Below, one piece after another: positions 42,582 through 51,724 of a stretch of 64,000 nucleotides of DNA (position 1 is the first letter of the stretch; every line of letters starts with the position of its first letter). The translations under genes and the position numbers were made by a program. Source of the stretch: Paracoccus yeei ATCC BAA-599. Lineage in GTDB: Bacteria; Pseudomonadota; Alphaproteobacteria; Rhodobacterales; Rhodobacteraceae. Below the pieces are notes generated by a model. The model saw only the letters and a list, made by a program, of their open reading frames with translations, searched no databases and was not told the DNA's origin. Location: the NCBI RefSeq assembly GCF_000622145.1, contig NZ_JHWH01000001.1:347678-411677 (forward strand), in the 5' to 3' direction.

Positions 42582-43556
42582 ATGGGACAGTTGGTCGACG
42601 GCGTCTGGCACGACGCATGGTACGACACCGAAAGCACCGGCGGGCGGTTCCAGCGCACGACCACCGCCTGGCGGAACTGGGTGACGCCCGACGGCAGCCC
42701 CGGCCCCTCGGGCCAGGGCGGCTTCGCGGCGGAAAGCGGGCGCTATCACCTTTATGTCTCGCTGGCCTGTCCCTGGGCGCACCGCGCGCTGATCTTTCGC
42801 GCGCTGAAGGGCCTTTCGGACCATATCGACGTCTCCGTGGTCCACCCCGACATGCTGTCGGATGGCTGGACCTTTTCGACCGACTTTCCCGCGGCCACCG
42901 GCGACCGGCTGTTCGGCCTGCCGTTCCTGCGCGACCTCTACCTGCGGGCCAATCCCGACGCCTCGGGGCGGGTCACGGTGCCGGTCCTGTGGGACAAGCA
43001 TCGCGGCACCATCGTCAGCAACGAAAGCGCCGAGATCATCCGCATGTTCAATTCGGCCTTCGACGGGCTGACCGGGAACCGCGACGACTATTGCCCCGGC
43101 GACGCGCTGGAACGGATCGACGCGATCAACGCCAGGGTCTATGACGCGGTGAACAACGGCGTCTACAAGGCCGGCTTCGCCACCAGCCAGGCCGCCTATG
43201 ACGAGGCGGTGCACCCGCTGTTCGACGCGCTCGACTGGCTGGAAGGCCTGCTGGGCGAAAACCGCTATCTGACCGGCGCGCGCATCACCGAGGCCGACTG
43301 GCGCCTGTTCACCACCATGGTCCGCTTCGATCCCGTCTATCACACGCATTTCAAGTGCAATCGCGCATGGTTGCGCGAATATCCGAACCTCTGGGCCTGG
43401 ACGCGCGAGCTTTACCAATGGCCGGGCGTGGCCGAAACGGTGAACTTCGACCATATCGTGCGGCACTATCACTACAGCCACGCGACCATCAATCCGCACC
43501 GCATCATCCCGATCAACCCCGTGATCGACTGGGACGAGCCGCACGGGAGGGGATGA
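42582..43556 (+). CDS. Glutathionyl-hydroquinone reductase (YqjG/Xi-class GST)
   Basis: Reduces glutathionyl-hydroquinones to hydroquinones. 324 residues. The thioredoxin-fold N-domain has the catalytic CPWAHRA motif; the Xi-class Trp/Gly-rich start (GGRFQRTTTAWRNWV) and the C-domain TRELYQWPGVAETVNFDHI are also present. AGGAGG lies upstream of the ATG at 42582. It stands alone between macAB and the efe cluster. Confidence 0.92.
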   Translation: MGQLVDGVWHDAWYDTESTGGRFQRTTTAWRNWVTPDGSPGPSGQGGFAAESGRYHLYVSLACPWAHRALIFRALKGLSDHIDVSVVHPDMLSDGWTFSTDFPAATGDRLFGLPFLRDLYLRANPDASGRVTVPVLWDKHRGTIVSNESAEIIRMFNSAFDGLTGNRDDYCPGDALERIDAINARVYDAVNNGVYKAGFATSQAAYDEAVHPLFDALDWLEGLLGENRYLTGARITEADWRLFTTMVRFDPVYHTHFKCNRAWLREYPNLWAWTRELYQWPGVAETVNFDHIVRHYHYSHATINPHRIIPINPVIDWDEPHGRG

Positions 43557-43588
43557 TCCTGCCCGCGCCAAGGCACAGTCTTTTTCTA

Positions 43589-43604
43589 AGGATTGACAAA
43601 TCCT
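43589..43604. promoter_or_regulatory. Palindrome AGGATT-GACA-AATCCT at the efe promoter
   Basis: 6-bp perfect arms enclose the -35-like TTGACA (43593-43598), about 110 bases before efeU. A dimeric repressor here would occlude RNA polymerase. An iron regulator (Fur, Irr or RirA type) is inferred from the operon's function only. Confidence 0.45.
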
Positions 43605-43709
43605 GATACAACTGGCCATGACTAGCCTTGCCGGCCGGGGCGGCCGGCTGCCGCGATGCCCGTCTGACGTCTGACGCCCGACCGCACCACGACATTGCTG
43701 GGGGGGCCG

Positions 43710-44549
43710 ATGCTTGCACCGTTTCTGATCATGCTGCGCGAGGGGCTGGAAGCCGCCCTGATCGTCGGCATCATTGCCGGATACCTGCGCCAGACCGGGC
43801 GGGGCGAATGGCTGCCCGCGATCTGGGTCGGCGTGTTCCTGGCCGTGGCGCTTGCGCTGTTCGCCGGGGCCGGCCTGCAGCTCGCGCAGGCGCAATTCCC
43901 GCAACGCATGCAGGAGCTGTTCGAGGCGCTGATCGGGTTTGTCGCCGTCGCCGTGCTGGTGGGGATGGTCTTCTGGATGAAGCGCGCGGCGCGCTCGATC
44001 CGGGCAGAGCTGCACGCCTCGGTCGACCAGGCCCTGGCTCCGCGCGGCCGCGCGGGCGCCTGGGGGCTGATCGGCATGGTCTTTCTGGCCGTCGCGCGCG
44101 AAGGGCTGGAGGCGGTCTTCTTCCTGCTGGCGATCTTTCAGCAAAGCCGGGACGCCAGCGCCCCGATCGGGGCCGCGCTGGGGCTGCTGGTGGCGGCCGG
44201 CGCCGGCTGGGGCATCTATGCCGGCGCGCTGCGGCTGGACCTGAGGCGCTTTTTCCGCTGGACCGGCATCTTCGTGATCTTCGTCGCCGCGGGCCTCTTC
44301 GCCGGCTCGATCCGCGCGCTGCACGAGGCGGGGCTGTGGAACATCCTGCTGGCGCCGGTCTGGGACCTGGGTCGCAGCCTGCCCGAATCCAGCCCGCTCG
44401 GCACCGTGCTGTCGGGGATGCTGGGTTATCGCGAGGCGCCATCGCTGGGCGAATTCATCGCCTGGGCCGGGTTCCTGGCGGTGACGCTGACGCTGTTCCT
44501 GCGCCCCGCGACGCCCGCGCCGCAGGCTGCCGCGATGGTGCGCAAATGA
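43710..44549 (+). CDS. efeU: Ferrous iron permease EfeU (FTR1 family)
   Basis: Inner-membrane iron permease. 279 residues with about seven hydrophobic helices and the two REGLE iron motifs of the FTR1 family, LREGLEAALI near the N-terminus and AREGLEAVFF in the middle. The ATG at 43710 follows a G-rich ribosome site. A TTG 15 bases upstream is possible but less likely. The stop overlaps the efeO ATG. Confidence 0.95.
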   Translation: MLAPFLIMLREGLEAALIVGIIAGYLRQTGRGEWLPAIWVGVFLAVALALFAGAGLQLAQAQFPQRMQELFEALIGFVAVAVLVGMVFWMKRAARSIRAELHASVDQALAPRGRAGAWGLIGMVFLAVAREGLEAVFFLLAIFQQSRDASAPIGAALGLLVAAGAGWGIYAGALRLDLRRFFRWTGIFVIFVAAGLFAGSIRALHEAGLWNILLAPVWDLGRSLPESSPLGTVLSGMLGYREAPSLGEFIAWAGFLAVTLTLFLRPATPAPQAAAMVRK

Positions 44550-45691
44550 CCCGGGCGCCGTCACGCTGGCTGGGCGCCGCCGTCCTGGGCGCCGCGGTGC
44601 TGGCCGTCGCGGGGGCCGCTGCCTTCTGGGCCGCCTCGCAGCGCCGCCCCGAAACGACGGCGGACCAGCTGGTCACGGTGGACGCCGCCGCCTGCCGCCC
44701 GAACCAGATCACCGTGCCGGGCGGTCGGCGCAGCTTCCAGATCGTGAACGACGGCGACCGCCCCATCGAATGGGAGATCCTGTCCGGCGTCATGGTCGTG
44801 GCCGAGCGCGAAAACATCGCCCCCGGTTTCAGCGCCACGCTGGAGGTCGCGCTGTCCCCCGGCCGGTACGAGATGACCTGCGGCCTGCTGTCGAACCCGC
44901 GCGGGACGCTGACCGTCACCGCCTCGGACGAGGCCAGCGCCGCGGCGTCCGAGGTGACGCTGCGCAAGTTCCTGGGCCCGCTGTCGGAATACCGGGTCTA
45001 TCTGGCCATGCAGGGCAATGCCGCCGTCAAGGCCGCGCAGGCCCTGCAGGACGCCATCGCCCGCGGCGATCTGGACGGCGCGCGCGCGGCCTGGGAAGCC
45101 GCCCGCCTGCCCTATCGCCGGGTCGAGCCGCTGGCCTATCGCCTGTCGGACCTGGAAAACGCCATCGACCCGCGCGCCGCCTATCTGGCCGGCCGCGAAG
45201 GCGACCCGGGCTTTACCGGCTTTCACCGCATCGAATACGGGCTTTGGGACCAAGGCAGCACCGCGGGCCTTGCGCCGGTGGCGGAACGGCTGGTGGCCGA
45301 CCTGGGCACGCTGGCGGCGCAGCTGCGCGAAACCCCGCCCGACCCCGCGTTGCTGACCGCCCTGCCCGGCGCCATGGCGCGCCAGATCGCCCAGGCGCAT
45401 TTGCCGCAGGGCGAGAACGCCTATGCAAGGACCGACGCGGCCGAGCTTGCCGCCAGCCTCGACGGGATCGGCAAGCTGACCGCGCTGCTAAGCCCGGTGG
45501 TGGCGGGCGTCGACCCCGCGCTTGATGCCCGGATCGCCGCCGACCTGCAGCGCGCACGCGACGACGTCGCCGCGCTGCAAGCCCGCCCCTGGTCCGAGGT
45601 GACCGACGATCAGCGCCAGGCCCTGGTCCAGGACTTCACCCGGCTCGCCGACGCGCTGGACCGGCTGGCGCCCGTGATAGGGATGAACTGA
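44546..45691 (+). CDS. efeO: Iron uptake protein EfeO (cupredoxin + M75 domain)
   Basis: Periplasmic partner of EfeU, 381 residues. A signal/anchor helix (about 8-30) precedes a cupredoxin-like domain (about 40-130, with one Cys in EMTCGLL) and a peptidase-M75-type helical domain with the metal motif HRIEYGLW. The two-domain layout marks true EfeO. The ATG overlaps the efeU stop. Confidence 0.93.
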   Translation: MTRAPSRWLGAAVLGAAVLAVAGAAAFWAASQRRPETTADQLVTVDAAACRPNQITVPGGRRSFQIVNDGDRPIEWEILSGVMVVAERENIAPGFSATLEVALSPGRYEMTCGLLSNPRGTLTVTASDEASAAASEVTLRKFLGPLSEYRVYLAMQGNAAVKAAQALQDAIARGDLDGARAAWEAARLPYRRVEPLAYRLSDLENAIDPRAAYLAGREGDPGFTGFHRIEYGLWDQGSTAGLAPVAERLVADLGTLAAQLRETPPDPALLTALPGAMARQIAQAHLPQGENAYARTDAAELAASLDGIGKLTALLSPVVAGVDPALDARIAADLQRARDDVAALQARPWSEVTDDQRQALVQDFTRLADALDRLAPVIGMN

Positions 45692-45692
45692 C

Positions 45693-47021
45693 ATGACCGC
45701 GCCGCCCGCACCCGACCGCCGCCGCCTGCTGATGGCCCTGGGCCTGGGCGGCATCGGCCTGATGTCGTCGCGCGCGCTGGCCGAGGCCCCGCCCCGCCCC
45801 AATGTCGAGGACGCGCCCCCCGGCCACGCCGCCGAGGCCGCGCGCTCGGTGCCCTTCTTCGGCCCCCACCAGGCCGGCATCGTGACGCCGCGCCCCGCGG
45901 CCGGGCTGGTCGCGGCCTTCGACGTGGTGGCCTCCTCGCTCGACGAGGTCGAGGCGATGCTGCGCCTGCTGACCCAGCGCGCCGCCTTTCTGACCCAGGG
46001 CGGGCCGGTGCCCCAGCGCGATCCCAAGCTGCCCCCGGCCGATTCCGGCCTGCTGGGCCCGGTCGTCGCGCCCGACAGCCAGACCATCACCCTTGGGCTT
46101 GGCACCAGCTTCTTTCAGGCCCGGCCGGAGCTGGCGGCGCTGCAACCCGCGCGGCTGCAACGCATGACCCGGTTTCCGAACGACGCGCTGGACGCGGAAT
46201 GGTGCCACGGCGACATCGCGCTGCAATTCTGCGCCAACCTACAGGACAGCAACATCCACGCGCTGCGCGACATCGTGAAGTCGATGTCGCAATACCTGGT
46301 CCTGCGCTGGATGATCGAGGGCTCGGTGCCGCCGGTGCCGCCGGGGCCGGACGGCTCCACCCCCAGCGCGCGCAACTTCCTGGGCTTTCGCGACGGCTCG
46401 GCCAATCCCGATTCCACCGACGCGGCGGCCATGGCGCGCATCGTCTGGACCCATGCGGCGGACGAACCCGCCTGGACCCACGGCGGCAGCTACCAGGCGG
46501 TGCGCATCATCCGCAACCTGGTCGAGCGCTGGGACCGCACGCCCCTGCGCGAACAGGAACGCATCTTCGGCCGCGTCAAGGACAGCGGCGCCCCGCTGGA
46601 CGGGGGGCCCGGGGCCAGCGAACACGACCTGCCCGACTATGCCGCCGATCCCTCGGGCGAACGGACGCGGCTCGACAGCCACATCCGGCTGGCGAACCCG
46701 CGCACCCCGGACAGCCAGCGCAACCTGATGCTGCGCCGTCCCTTCAACTATACGCGCGGCGCGCTGCCGAACGGCCAGCTCGACCAGGGGCTGATCTTCA
46801 TCTCCTGGCAGGCCGACCTGGAACAGGGCTTCATCGCCGTGCAGAACCGCCTGAACGGCGAGCCGCTCGAGGAATACATCAAGCCGATCGGCGGGGGCTA
46901 TTTCTTTGCCCCGCCGGGCGTGGCGGGTCCGGGGGACTACCTCGGCTCGGGCCTCATCAAGGCAGCCAGGCAGGCCGGCGCCCGCCCAGCCAAAGCATCA
47001 ATCGACATGGATGGAGCGTGA
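45693..47021 (+). CDS. efeB: EfeB, Dyp-type heme peroxidase
   Basis: 442 residues. The twin-arginine signal DRRRLLMALG leads to a Tat-exported Dyp peroxidase. The GFRDGSANP motif holds the catalytic Asp (GxxDG), and THGGSYQAVRIIRN is the proximal-heme region, followed by the distal block. In E. coli EfeB works with EfeUO in iron acquisition. It starts 1 base after efeO. Confidence 0.95.
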   Translation: MTAPPAPDRRRLLMALGLGGIGLMSSRALAEAPPRPNVEDAPPGHAAEAARSVPFFGPHQAGIVTPRPAAGLVAAFDVVASSLDEVEAMLRLLTQRAAFLTQGGPVPQRDPKLPPADSGLLGPVVAPDSQTITLGLGTSFFQARPELAALQPARLQRMTRFPNDALDAEWCHGDIALQFCANLQDSNIHALRDIVKSMSQYLVLRWMIEGSVPPVPPGPDGSTPSARNFLGFRDGSANPDSTDAAAMARIVWTHAADEPAWTHGGSYQAVRIIRNLVERWDRTPLREQERIFGRVKDSGAPLDGGPGASEHDLPDYAADPSGERTRLDSHIRLANPRTPDSQRNLMLRRPFNYTRGALPNGQLDQGLIFISWQADLEQGFIAVQNRLNGEPLEEYIKPIGGGYFFAPPGVAGPGDYLGSGLIKAARQAGARPAKASIDMDGA

Positions 47022-47023
47022 CG

Positions 47024-47848
47024 ATGACCGGAACTTACCTGAAAACCACGGCGCTGGCCCTGGCCCTTGGCGGCTGGGCGGGCATGGCGGGGGCCGCCGA
47101 CCCCTCGCTGGACCTCGTGGGGCCGCTGTCGGACTACAAGCTGTACGTGGCCGAAAACACCGCCAAGCTGGTCGAGGACACGACCGCCTTCACCCAGGCG
47201 ATCAAGGCGGGCGAACTGGACAAGGCCAAGGCGCTCTTCGCGCCCACCCGCACCAGCTATGAAAAGATCGAACCCATCGCCGAACTCTTCTCGGATCTCG
47301 ACGTCTCGATCGACGCCCGCGCCGACGATTACGAAAAAGCCGAACAGGACCCCGCCTTCACCGGCTTTCACCGCATCGAATACGGGCTGTGGAGCCAGGG
47401 CTCGACCGACGGCCTGGGCGAATACGCCGACCGGCTGATGGCCGACGTGACCGCGCTGAACGACCGCATCAACGCCCTGACCTTCCCGCCCGAAGTCGTC
47501 GTCGGCGGCGCCGCCGCGCTGATGGAGGAAGTCGCCGCCACCAAGATCTCGGGCGAGGAAGACCGCTATTCCCGCACCGACCTGTGGGATTTCGACGCGA
47601 ACTTCGAAGGCTCGCGCAAGATCTTCGACCTCCTGCGGCCTCTGGTCGAAAAGCAGGACGCCGACTTCGTCGCCAAGGTCGACGGCAACTTCAAGGCGGT
47701 CGACGAGGTGCTGGTGAAATACCAGGACGGCGAAGGCTACGTCTCCTATGAAAAGCTGACCGACCAGGACCGCAACCTCCTCTCCGCCAAGGTCAACACC
47801 CTGGCCGAGGATCTGGCCACCCTGCGCGGCAAGCTGGGCCTCGGCTGA
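47024..47848 (+). CDS. EfeM/EfeO-like periplasmic protein (M75 domain only)
   Basis: 274 residues: signal peptide (about 1-24) and a single M75-type helical domain with GFHRIEYGLW, nearly identical to the same motif in EfeO. No cupredoxin domain is present, so it is EfeM-like. It starts 2 bases after efeB, making a four-gene efeU-O-B-M operon. A second iron-binding component of the same importer is the simplest reading. Confidence 0.9.
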   Translation: MTGTYLKTTALALALGGWAGMAGAADPSLDLVGPLSDYKLYVAENTAKLVEDTTAFTQAIKAGELDKAKALFAPTRTSYEKIEPIAELFSDLDVSIDARADDYEKAEQDPAFTGFHRIEYGLWSQGSTDGLGEYADRLMADVTALNDRINALTFPPEVVVGGAAALMEEVAATKISGEEDRYSRTDLWDFDANFEGSRKIFDLLRPLVEKQDADFVAKVDGNFKAVDEVLVKYQDGEGYVSYEKLTDQDRNLLSAKVNTLAEDLATLRGKLGLG

Positions 47849-47856
47849 CGCCCCGC

Positions 47857-47884
47857 GCGGGCGACGCCCTAACGGATCGCCCGC
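47857..47884 (+). terminator. Hairpin after the efe operon
   Basis: GCGGGCGA-N12-TCGCCCGC begins 8 bases after the stop. It is followed by a weak T-containing stretch (CTTCCTTGTT). Confidence 0.5.
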
Positions 47885-47911
47885 CTTCCTTGTTGTCCAA
47901 ATACCCATGTG
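47883..47911 (-). repeat. GGGTATTTGGACAACAAGGAAGG element beyond ndk terminator
   Basis: In the ndk direction it reads CATGGGTATTTGGACAACAA then GGAAGG, and lies after the ndk terminator. It combines the ATGGGTATTTGG core of copies A-C with the CAACAAGGAAG end of the copy at 11200. Confidence 0.55.
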
Positions 47912-47938
47912 ACGCGCGCGACGGGTGCCCGGCCCATG

Positions 47939-47969
47939 AAAAAGGGCGCCCGCCTTTCGACGGACGCCC
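47939..47969 (-). terminator. Intrinsic terminator of ndk
   Basis: An 11-bp stem (GGGCGTCCGTC/GGCGGGCGCCC with G-T pairs), GAAA tetraloop and T5, 22 bases after the ndk stop. Confidence 0.9.
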
Positions 47970-47991
47970 CTTGAGGATCCAGGCGAACCGA

Positions 47992-48414
47992 TCAGCCGAC
48001 CAGTTCAAGACCCGAGAAGAAGAAGGCGATCTCGCGCGCCGCGGCCTCGGGGCTGTCCGAGCCGTGGACCGAGTTCTCGCCGACCGACAGGGCGAATTCC
48101 TTGCGGATGGTGCCCTCGTCTGCATTGGCGGGATTGGTCGCGCCCATGACTTCGCGGTTCTTCGCGATGGCGCCTTCGCCCTCCAGCACCTGCACCACGA
48201 CCGGCTCCGAGGTCATGAACTCGGTCAGTTCGCCATAGAACGGACGTTCCTTGTGCTCGGCATAGAACTGGCCGGCCTGGTCCAGCGTCAGGCGGATGCG
48301 TTTCTGCGCGACGATGCGCAGTCCGGCTTCCTCGAACTTGGCGTTGATCTTGCCGGTCAGGTTGCGCTTGGTGGCGTCGGGCTTGATGATGGAAAGCGTG
48401 CGTTCGGTGGCCAT
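47992..48414 (-). CDS. ndk: Nucleoside diphosphate kinase
   Basis: Transfers the gamma-phosphate between NTPs and NDPs. 140 residues, normal length. Conserved start [10 protein letters not shown] and catalytic His in [15 protein letters not shown] precedes the ATG. The upstream region holds a perfect GGCGCGGA/TCCGCGCC palindrome. Confidence 0.97.
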   Translation of the reverse strand: MATERTLSIIKPDATKRNLTGKINAKFEEAGLRIVAQKRIRLTLDQAGQFYAEHKERPFYGELTEFMTSEPVVVQVLEGEGAIAKNREVMGATNPANADEGTIRKEFALSVGENSVHGSDSPEAAAREIAFFFSGLELVG

Positions 48415-48444
48415 GTCGGTGTCCTTTGCTGTTCCGGCCGCGAT

Positions 48445-48462
48445 GGCGCGGAAATCCGCGCC
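48445..48462. other. Perfect palindrome upstream of ndk
   Basis: GGCGCGGA-AA-TCCGCGCC lies 31-48 bases before the ndk start. It may be an operator or 5'-leader structure; unassigned. Confidence 0.35.
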
Positions 48463-48585
48463 CGGTTAGCACGGGCCGCCGCGCTTGAAAAGCCGGGCCC
48501 ACCCCCCGCGCGCACGGGCCCCGCGCCCGGTCTCATGCCATGACACAGGATTGACGCCCGCCCCCGCTTCGTCCATGCGGGGACC

Positions 48586-50433
48586 ATGCTGCGCATCGAC
48601 GACATATCCTATTCCATCGCCGGCCGGCCCCTGTTCGAACAGGCCAGCGCCACCATCCCCGACGGCCACAAGGTCGGCCTTGTCGGGCCGAACGGCGCCG
48701 GCAAGACGACGCTCTTCAAGCTGATCCGGGGCGAGCTTGGGCTTGATGGCGGCACGATCGACCTGCCGCCCCGCGCCCGCATCGGCGGCGTCGCGCAAGA
48801 GGCGCCGGGCACTGCCACCAGCGTCCTCGACACCGTGCTGGCCGCGGATGAGGAGCGCGCGGCCCTGCTGGCGGAATCCGCCCATGCGACCGACGCCCAC
48901 CGCATCGCGGACATCCAGACGCGCCTTGCGGACATCGACGCCTGGTCGGCCGAGGCCCGCGCCGCGACCATCCTGCGCGGCCTGGGCTTTTCGACCGAGG
49001 ATCAGGCGCGGCCGACCAGCGACTATTCCGGCGGCTGGCGCATGCGCGTCGCGCTGGCGGGGGTGCTCTTCTCGCAGCCCGACCTGCTGTTGCTCGACGA
49101 ACCGACGAACTACCTGGACCTGGAAGGCGCGCTCTGGCTGGAAAGCTATCTGCAGCGCTATCCGCATACCGTCATCGTCATCAGCCACGACCGCGACCTA
49201 CTCAATCGCGCCGTGGGCCATATCCTGCACCTCGAAAACCGCAAGCTGGTGCTCTATTCGGGCGGCTACGACATCTTCGCGCGCACCCGCGCCGAAAAGC
49301 GCGCCCTGCAGGCCGCCGAGGCCAAGAAGCAGGAGGCCCGGCGCGCCCATCTGCAAAGCTTCGTCGATCGTTTCCGCGCCAAGGCCAGCAAGGCCGTGCA
49401 GGCACAGGCCCGCATCAAGATGCTGGCCAGGATGGAGCCGATCACCGCCCCCGAGGAAGCGAAATTCCACCGCTTCACCTTCCCGCAGCCCGACCAACTG
49501 CCGCCGCCCATCGTCTCGCTGGACGGGGTCTCGGTCGGCTATGGCGACCGGGTGGTGCTGCACCGGCTGAACCTGCGCATCGACCAGGACGACCGCATCG
49601 CGCTTCTGGGCCGCAACGGCCAGGGCAAATCGACGCTGTCGAAACTGCTGGCCGACCGGCTGGAACCGATGGAGGGGCGGATCGCCCGATCCGGCAAGCT
49701 GCGCATCGGCTATTTCGCCCAGCACCAGGTCGATGAGCTTGAGCTGGACGAGACGCCCCTGGCCCATGTCCGCCGCCTGCGCCCGGACGAGGCACCGCCC
49801 CGGCTGCGCGCGCGCCTGGCCGGCTTTGGCCTGATGGAGGCGCAGGCCGAGACGAAGGTGCGCCAGCTTTCCGGCGGGCAAAAGGCGCGGTTGTCCCTGC
49901 TGCTGGCCACGATCGACGCGCCACACCTGCTGATCCTGGACGAGCCGACGAACCACCTGGACATCGAATCGCGCGAGGCGCTGACCGAGGCGCTGAACGA
50001 CTATACCGGCGCCGTGGTGCTGGTCAGCCATGACATGCACCTGCTGAACCTGGTCGCCGACCGGCTGTGGCTGGTCGATCAGGGCGGCGTCAGCCCCTGG
50101 CAGGGCGATCTGGACGATTACCGCCGGATGCTGCTTGCGGGCGAGGAAAAGCCCGCGCCGCCAAAGCCCGAAAAGCCGGTGGTGAAGCGCCCCTCGCGCG
50201 ACCAGATCCTGGAGCTGCGCGCCGAGGCCCGCCGCGCCGAGGAGCGGGTCGAGAAGCTGTCGGCCATGCTGGAAAAGCTCGACGCCATCATGGCCGATCC
50301 TGCGACCTATGACGACGCGCAAAAGGCCGAAGCCTTCGGCCGCAAGCACGCCGAGGCATCCGAGGCGATGCTGCGCGCCGAAAGCCTGTGGATGGAGGCG
50401 CTGGAGCGGCTGGAGGCGGCCGAGCGCGCGTAA
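48586..50433 (+). CDS. ABC-F family ATPase (YheS-like)
   Basis: Soluble ribosome-associated translation factor. 615 residues: ABC1 with GPNGAGKTT and signature YSGGWRMRV, a charged ABC-F linker (about 215-300), ABC2 with GRNGQGKST and signature LSGGQKAR, two Walker B LLLDEPTN/LILDEPTN motifs, and a C-terminal coiled coil (about 540-615). No membrane domain. The N-terminal MLRIDDISYSIAGRPLFE and length fit the YheS/Uup-like group. Which ribosome state it acts on cannot be told. Confidence 0.92.
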   Translation: MLRIDDISYSIAGRPLFEQASATIPDGHKVGLVGPNGAGKTTLFKLIRGELGLDGGTIDLPPRARIGGVAQEAPGTATSVLDTVLAADEERAALLAESAHATDAHRIADIQTRLADIDAWSAEARAATILRGLGFSTEDQARPTSDYSGGWRMRVALAGVLFSQPDLLLLDEPTNYLDLEGALWLESYLQRYPHTVIVISHDRDLLNRAVGHILHLENRKLVLYSGGYDIFARTRAEKRALQAAEAKKQEARRAHLQSFVDRFRAKASKAVQAQARIKMLARMEPITAPEEAKFHRFTFPQPDQLPPPIVSLDGVSVGYGDRVVLHRLNLRIDQDDRIALLGRNGQGKSTLSKLLADRLEPMEGRIARSGKLRIGYFAQHQVDELELDETPLAHVRRLRPDEAPPRLRARLAGFGLMEAQAETKVRQLSGGQKARLSLLLATIDAPHLLILDEPTNHLDIESREALTEALNDYTGAVVLVSHDMHLLNLVADRLWLVDQGGVSPWQGDLDDYRRMLLAGEEKPAPPKPEKPVVKRPSRDQILELRAEARRAEERVEKLSAMLEKLDAIMADPATYDDAQKAEAFGRKHAEASEAMLRAESLWMEALERLEAAERA

Positions 50434-50530
50434 AGGCAACAGTTCGCGCTTTTCGCCCGCAGCGCGCCCGATGACGCTTGCCCGGCCGGCCGCTTTGGTC
50501 CAAGGGTCGCCCAAACAGACGGGATTCGCC

Positions 50531-51274
50531 ATGCTCAGACCCCTTGCCCTTGCAGCCGTGACGCTTGCCAGCCTTGCCACCGGGGCCGGTGCGCAGTCGC
50601 TGGGCGAGATTCGGTCGCTGTCCTTCGACGGGGGCATCGGCGCGACGTTCGGGCCCGACTACATGGGCGCGGACGACTATGGCACCTCGCCCTGGATCAT
50701 CCTGCGCAACGGCCAGATCAACGACGCCACCGGCGAAAAGCAGGGCCTCTCGATCCTGCCGTCGCTGGACTACCACGGCAAGCGCGACGCCGGCGACCAC
50801 GACGACCTGACGGGCATGGACGACATCAGCGCGGCGGGCGAACTGGGTGTGCGGCTGAACTATGTCATGGGCGACGTGACCGGCTATGGCGCGGTGCGCA
50901 AGGGCCTGGGCGGGCACCACGGCGTGACCGGCGAACTGGGCGCGCGGTTCCGCAACCAGCCGCAGGACAAGCTGACCCTGACCACGGCGGCCGAGCTTCG
51001 CTTCGGCAATGGCGAGTTCACCGACACCTATTTCGGCGTCAGCGAGGGCGAATCGCTGTCCAGCGGCTATGCGCCCTATGACGCCGGCGGCGGCATCTAT
51101 GCCGCGCGCCTGTCGGTCGAGGCGCGCTATGAATTCCTGCCCGACACGTTGCTGATGGGCCGCTTCACCTACAGCCGCCTGCTGGGCGACGCGGCCGATT
51201 CGCCCATCGTGCACGAAAGCAACCAGCCGACCTTCAGCATCGGCGTCGCGCGGCATCTGAATTTCCGCTTCTGA
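50531..51274 (+). CDS. MipA/OmpV family outer membrane protein
   Basis: 247 residues. A signal peptide (about 1-21) is followed by a beta-barrel with strands such as DGGIGATFGPDYMGADDYG, PWIILRNGQI and ELGVRLNYVMGD; the last residues SIGVARHLNFRF end in Phe, as needed for barrel insertion. This pattern is MipA/OmpV. Roles proposed for the family (murein scaffold, osmotic response) are not tested here. Confidence 0.87.
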   Translation: MLRPLALAAVTLASLATGAGAQSLGEIRSLSFDGGIGATFGPDYMGADDYGTSPWIILRNGQINDATGEKQGLSILPSLDYHGKRDAGDHDDLTGMDDISAAGELGVRLNYVMGDVTGYGAVRKGLGGHHGVTGELGARFRNQPQDKLTLTTAAELRFGNGEFTDTYFGVSEGESLSSGYAPYDAGGGIYAARLSVEARYEFLPDTLLMGRFTYSRLLGDAADSPIVHESNQPTFSIGVARHLNFRF

Positions 51275-51306
51275 CGGGTGGGCGCCGGGCCTTCCGGCCC
51301 TGCGGG

Positions 51307-51336
51307 CTGGACCCCAGCGCCCCCCGGTCCTATATA
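51307..51336 (+). promoter_or_regulatory. Candidate promoter for the SufT-like gene
   Basis: CTGGAC (51307-51312), an 18-base spacer and TATATA (51331-51336), 29 bases before the ATG. Confidence 0.45.
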
Positions 51337-51364
51337 GTCGCAGGACATTTACAGGACGCGGTGC

Positions 51365-51724
51365 ATGACCCCCGAGAACTTGCAGGAGGGCGACCCCCTC
51401 ATCGCCCCTTCGACGACCGAGCATCCGCTTTACGACAGCGTCGTCGAAGCGTGCCGGACGGTCTATGACCCCGAGATTCCGGTCAACATCTTTGATCTGG
51501 GGCTGATCTATACCATCGCCATCGACCAGGCCAACGCCGTCCGCATCGTCATGACGCTGACCGCCCCCGGCTGTCCCGTCGCGGGCGAGATGCCGGGCTG
51601 GGTCGCCGATGCCGTTGGCGCCATTCCCGGTGTCGGCCAGGTCGATGTCGAGATGACCTTCCAGCCGCAATGGGGCATGGACATGATGTCCGAGGAAGCC
51701 CGCCTTGAATTGGGGTTCATTTGA
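51365..51724 (+). CDS. sufT: SufT-like Fe-S cluster assembly factor (DUF59/MIP18)
   Basis: 119 residues. The DUF59 fold has DPEIPVNIFDLGLIY and the conserved Cys in TAPGCPVAGEMPGWV. SufT supports maturation of Fe-S proteins and often ends suf operons, but the rest of the suf operon is not in this window. GGACGCGG precedes the ATG. The stop overlaps the TTG of the next gene. Confidence 0.88.
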   Translation: MTPENLQEGDPLIAPSTTEHPLYDSVVEACRTVYDPEIPVNIFDLGLIYTIAIDQANAVRIVMTLTAPGCPVAGEMPGWVADAVGAIPGVGQVDVEMTFQPQWGMDMMSEEARLELGFI

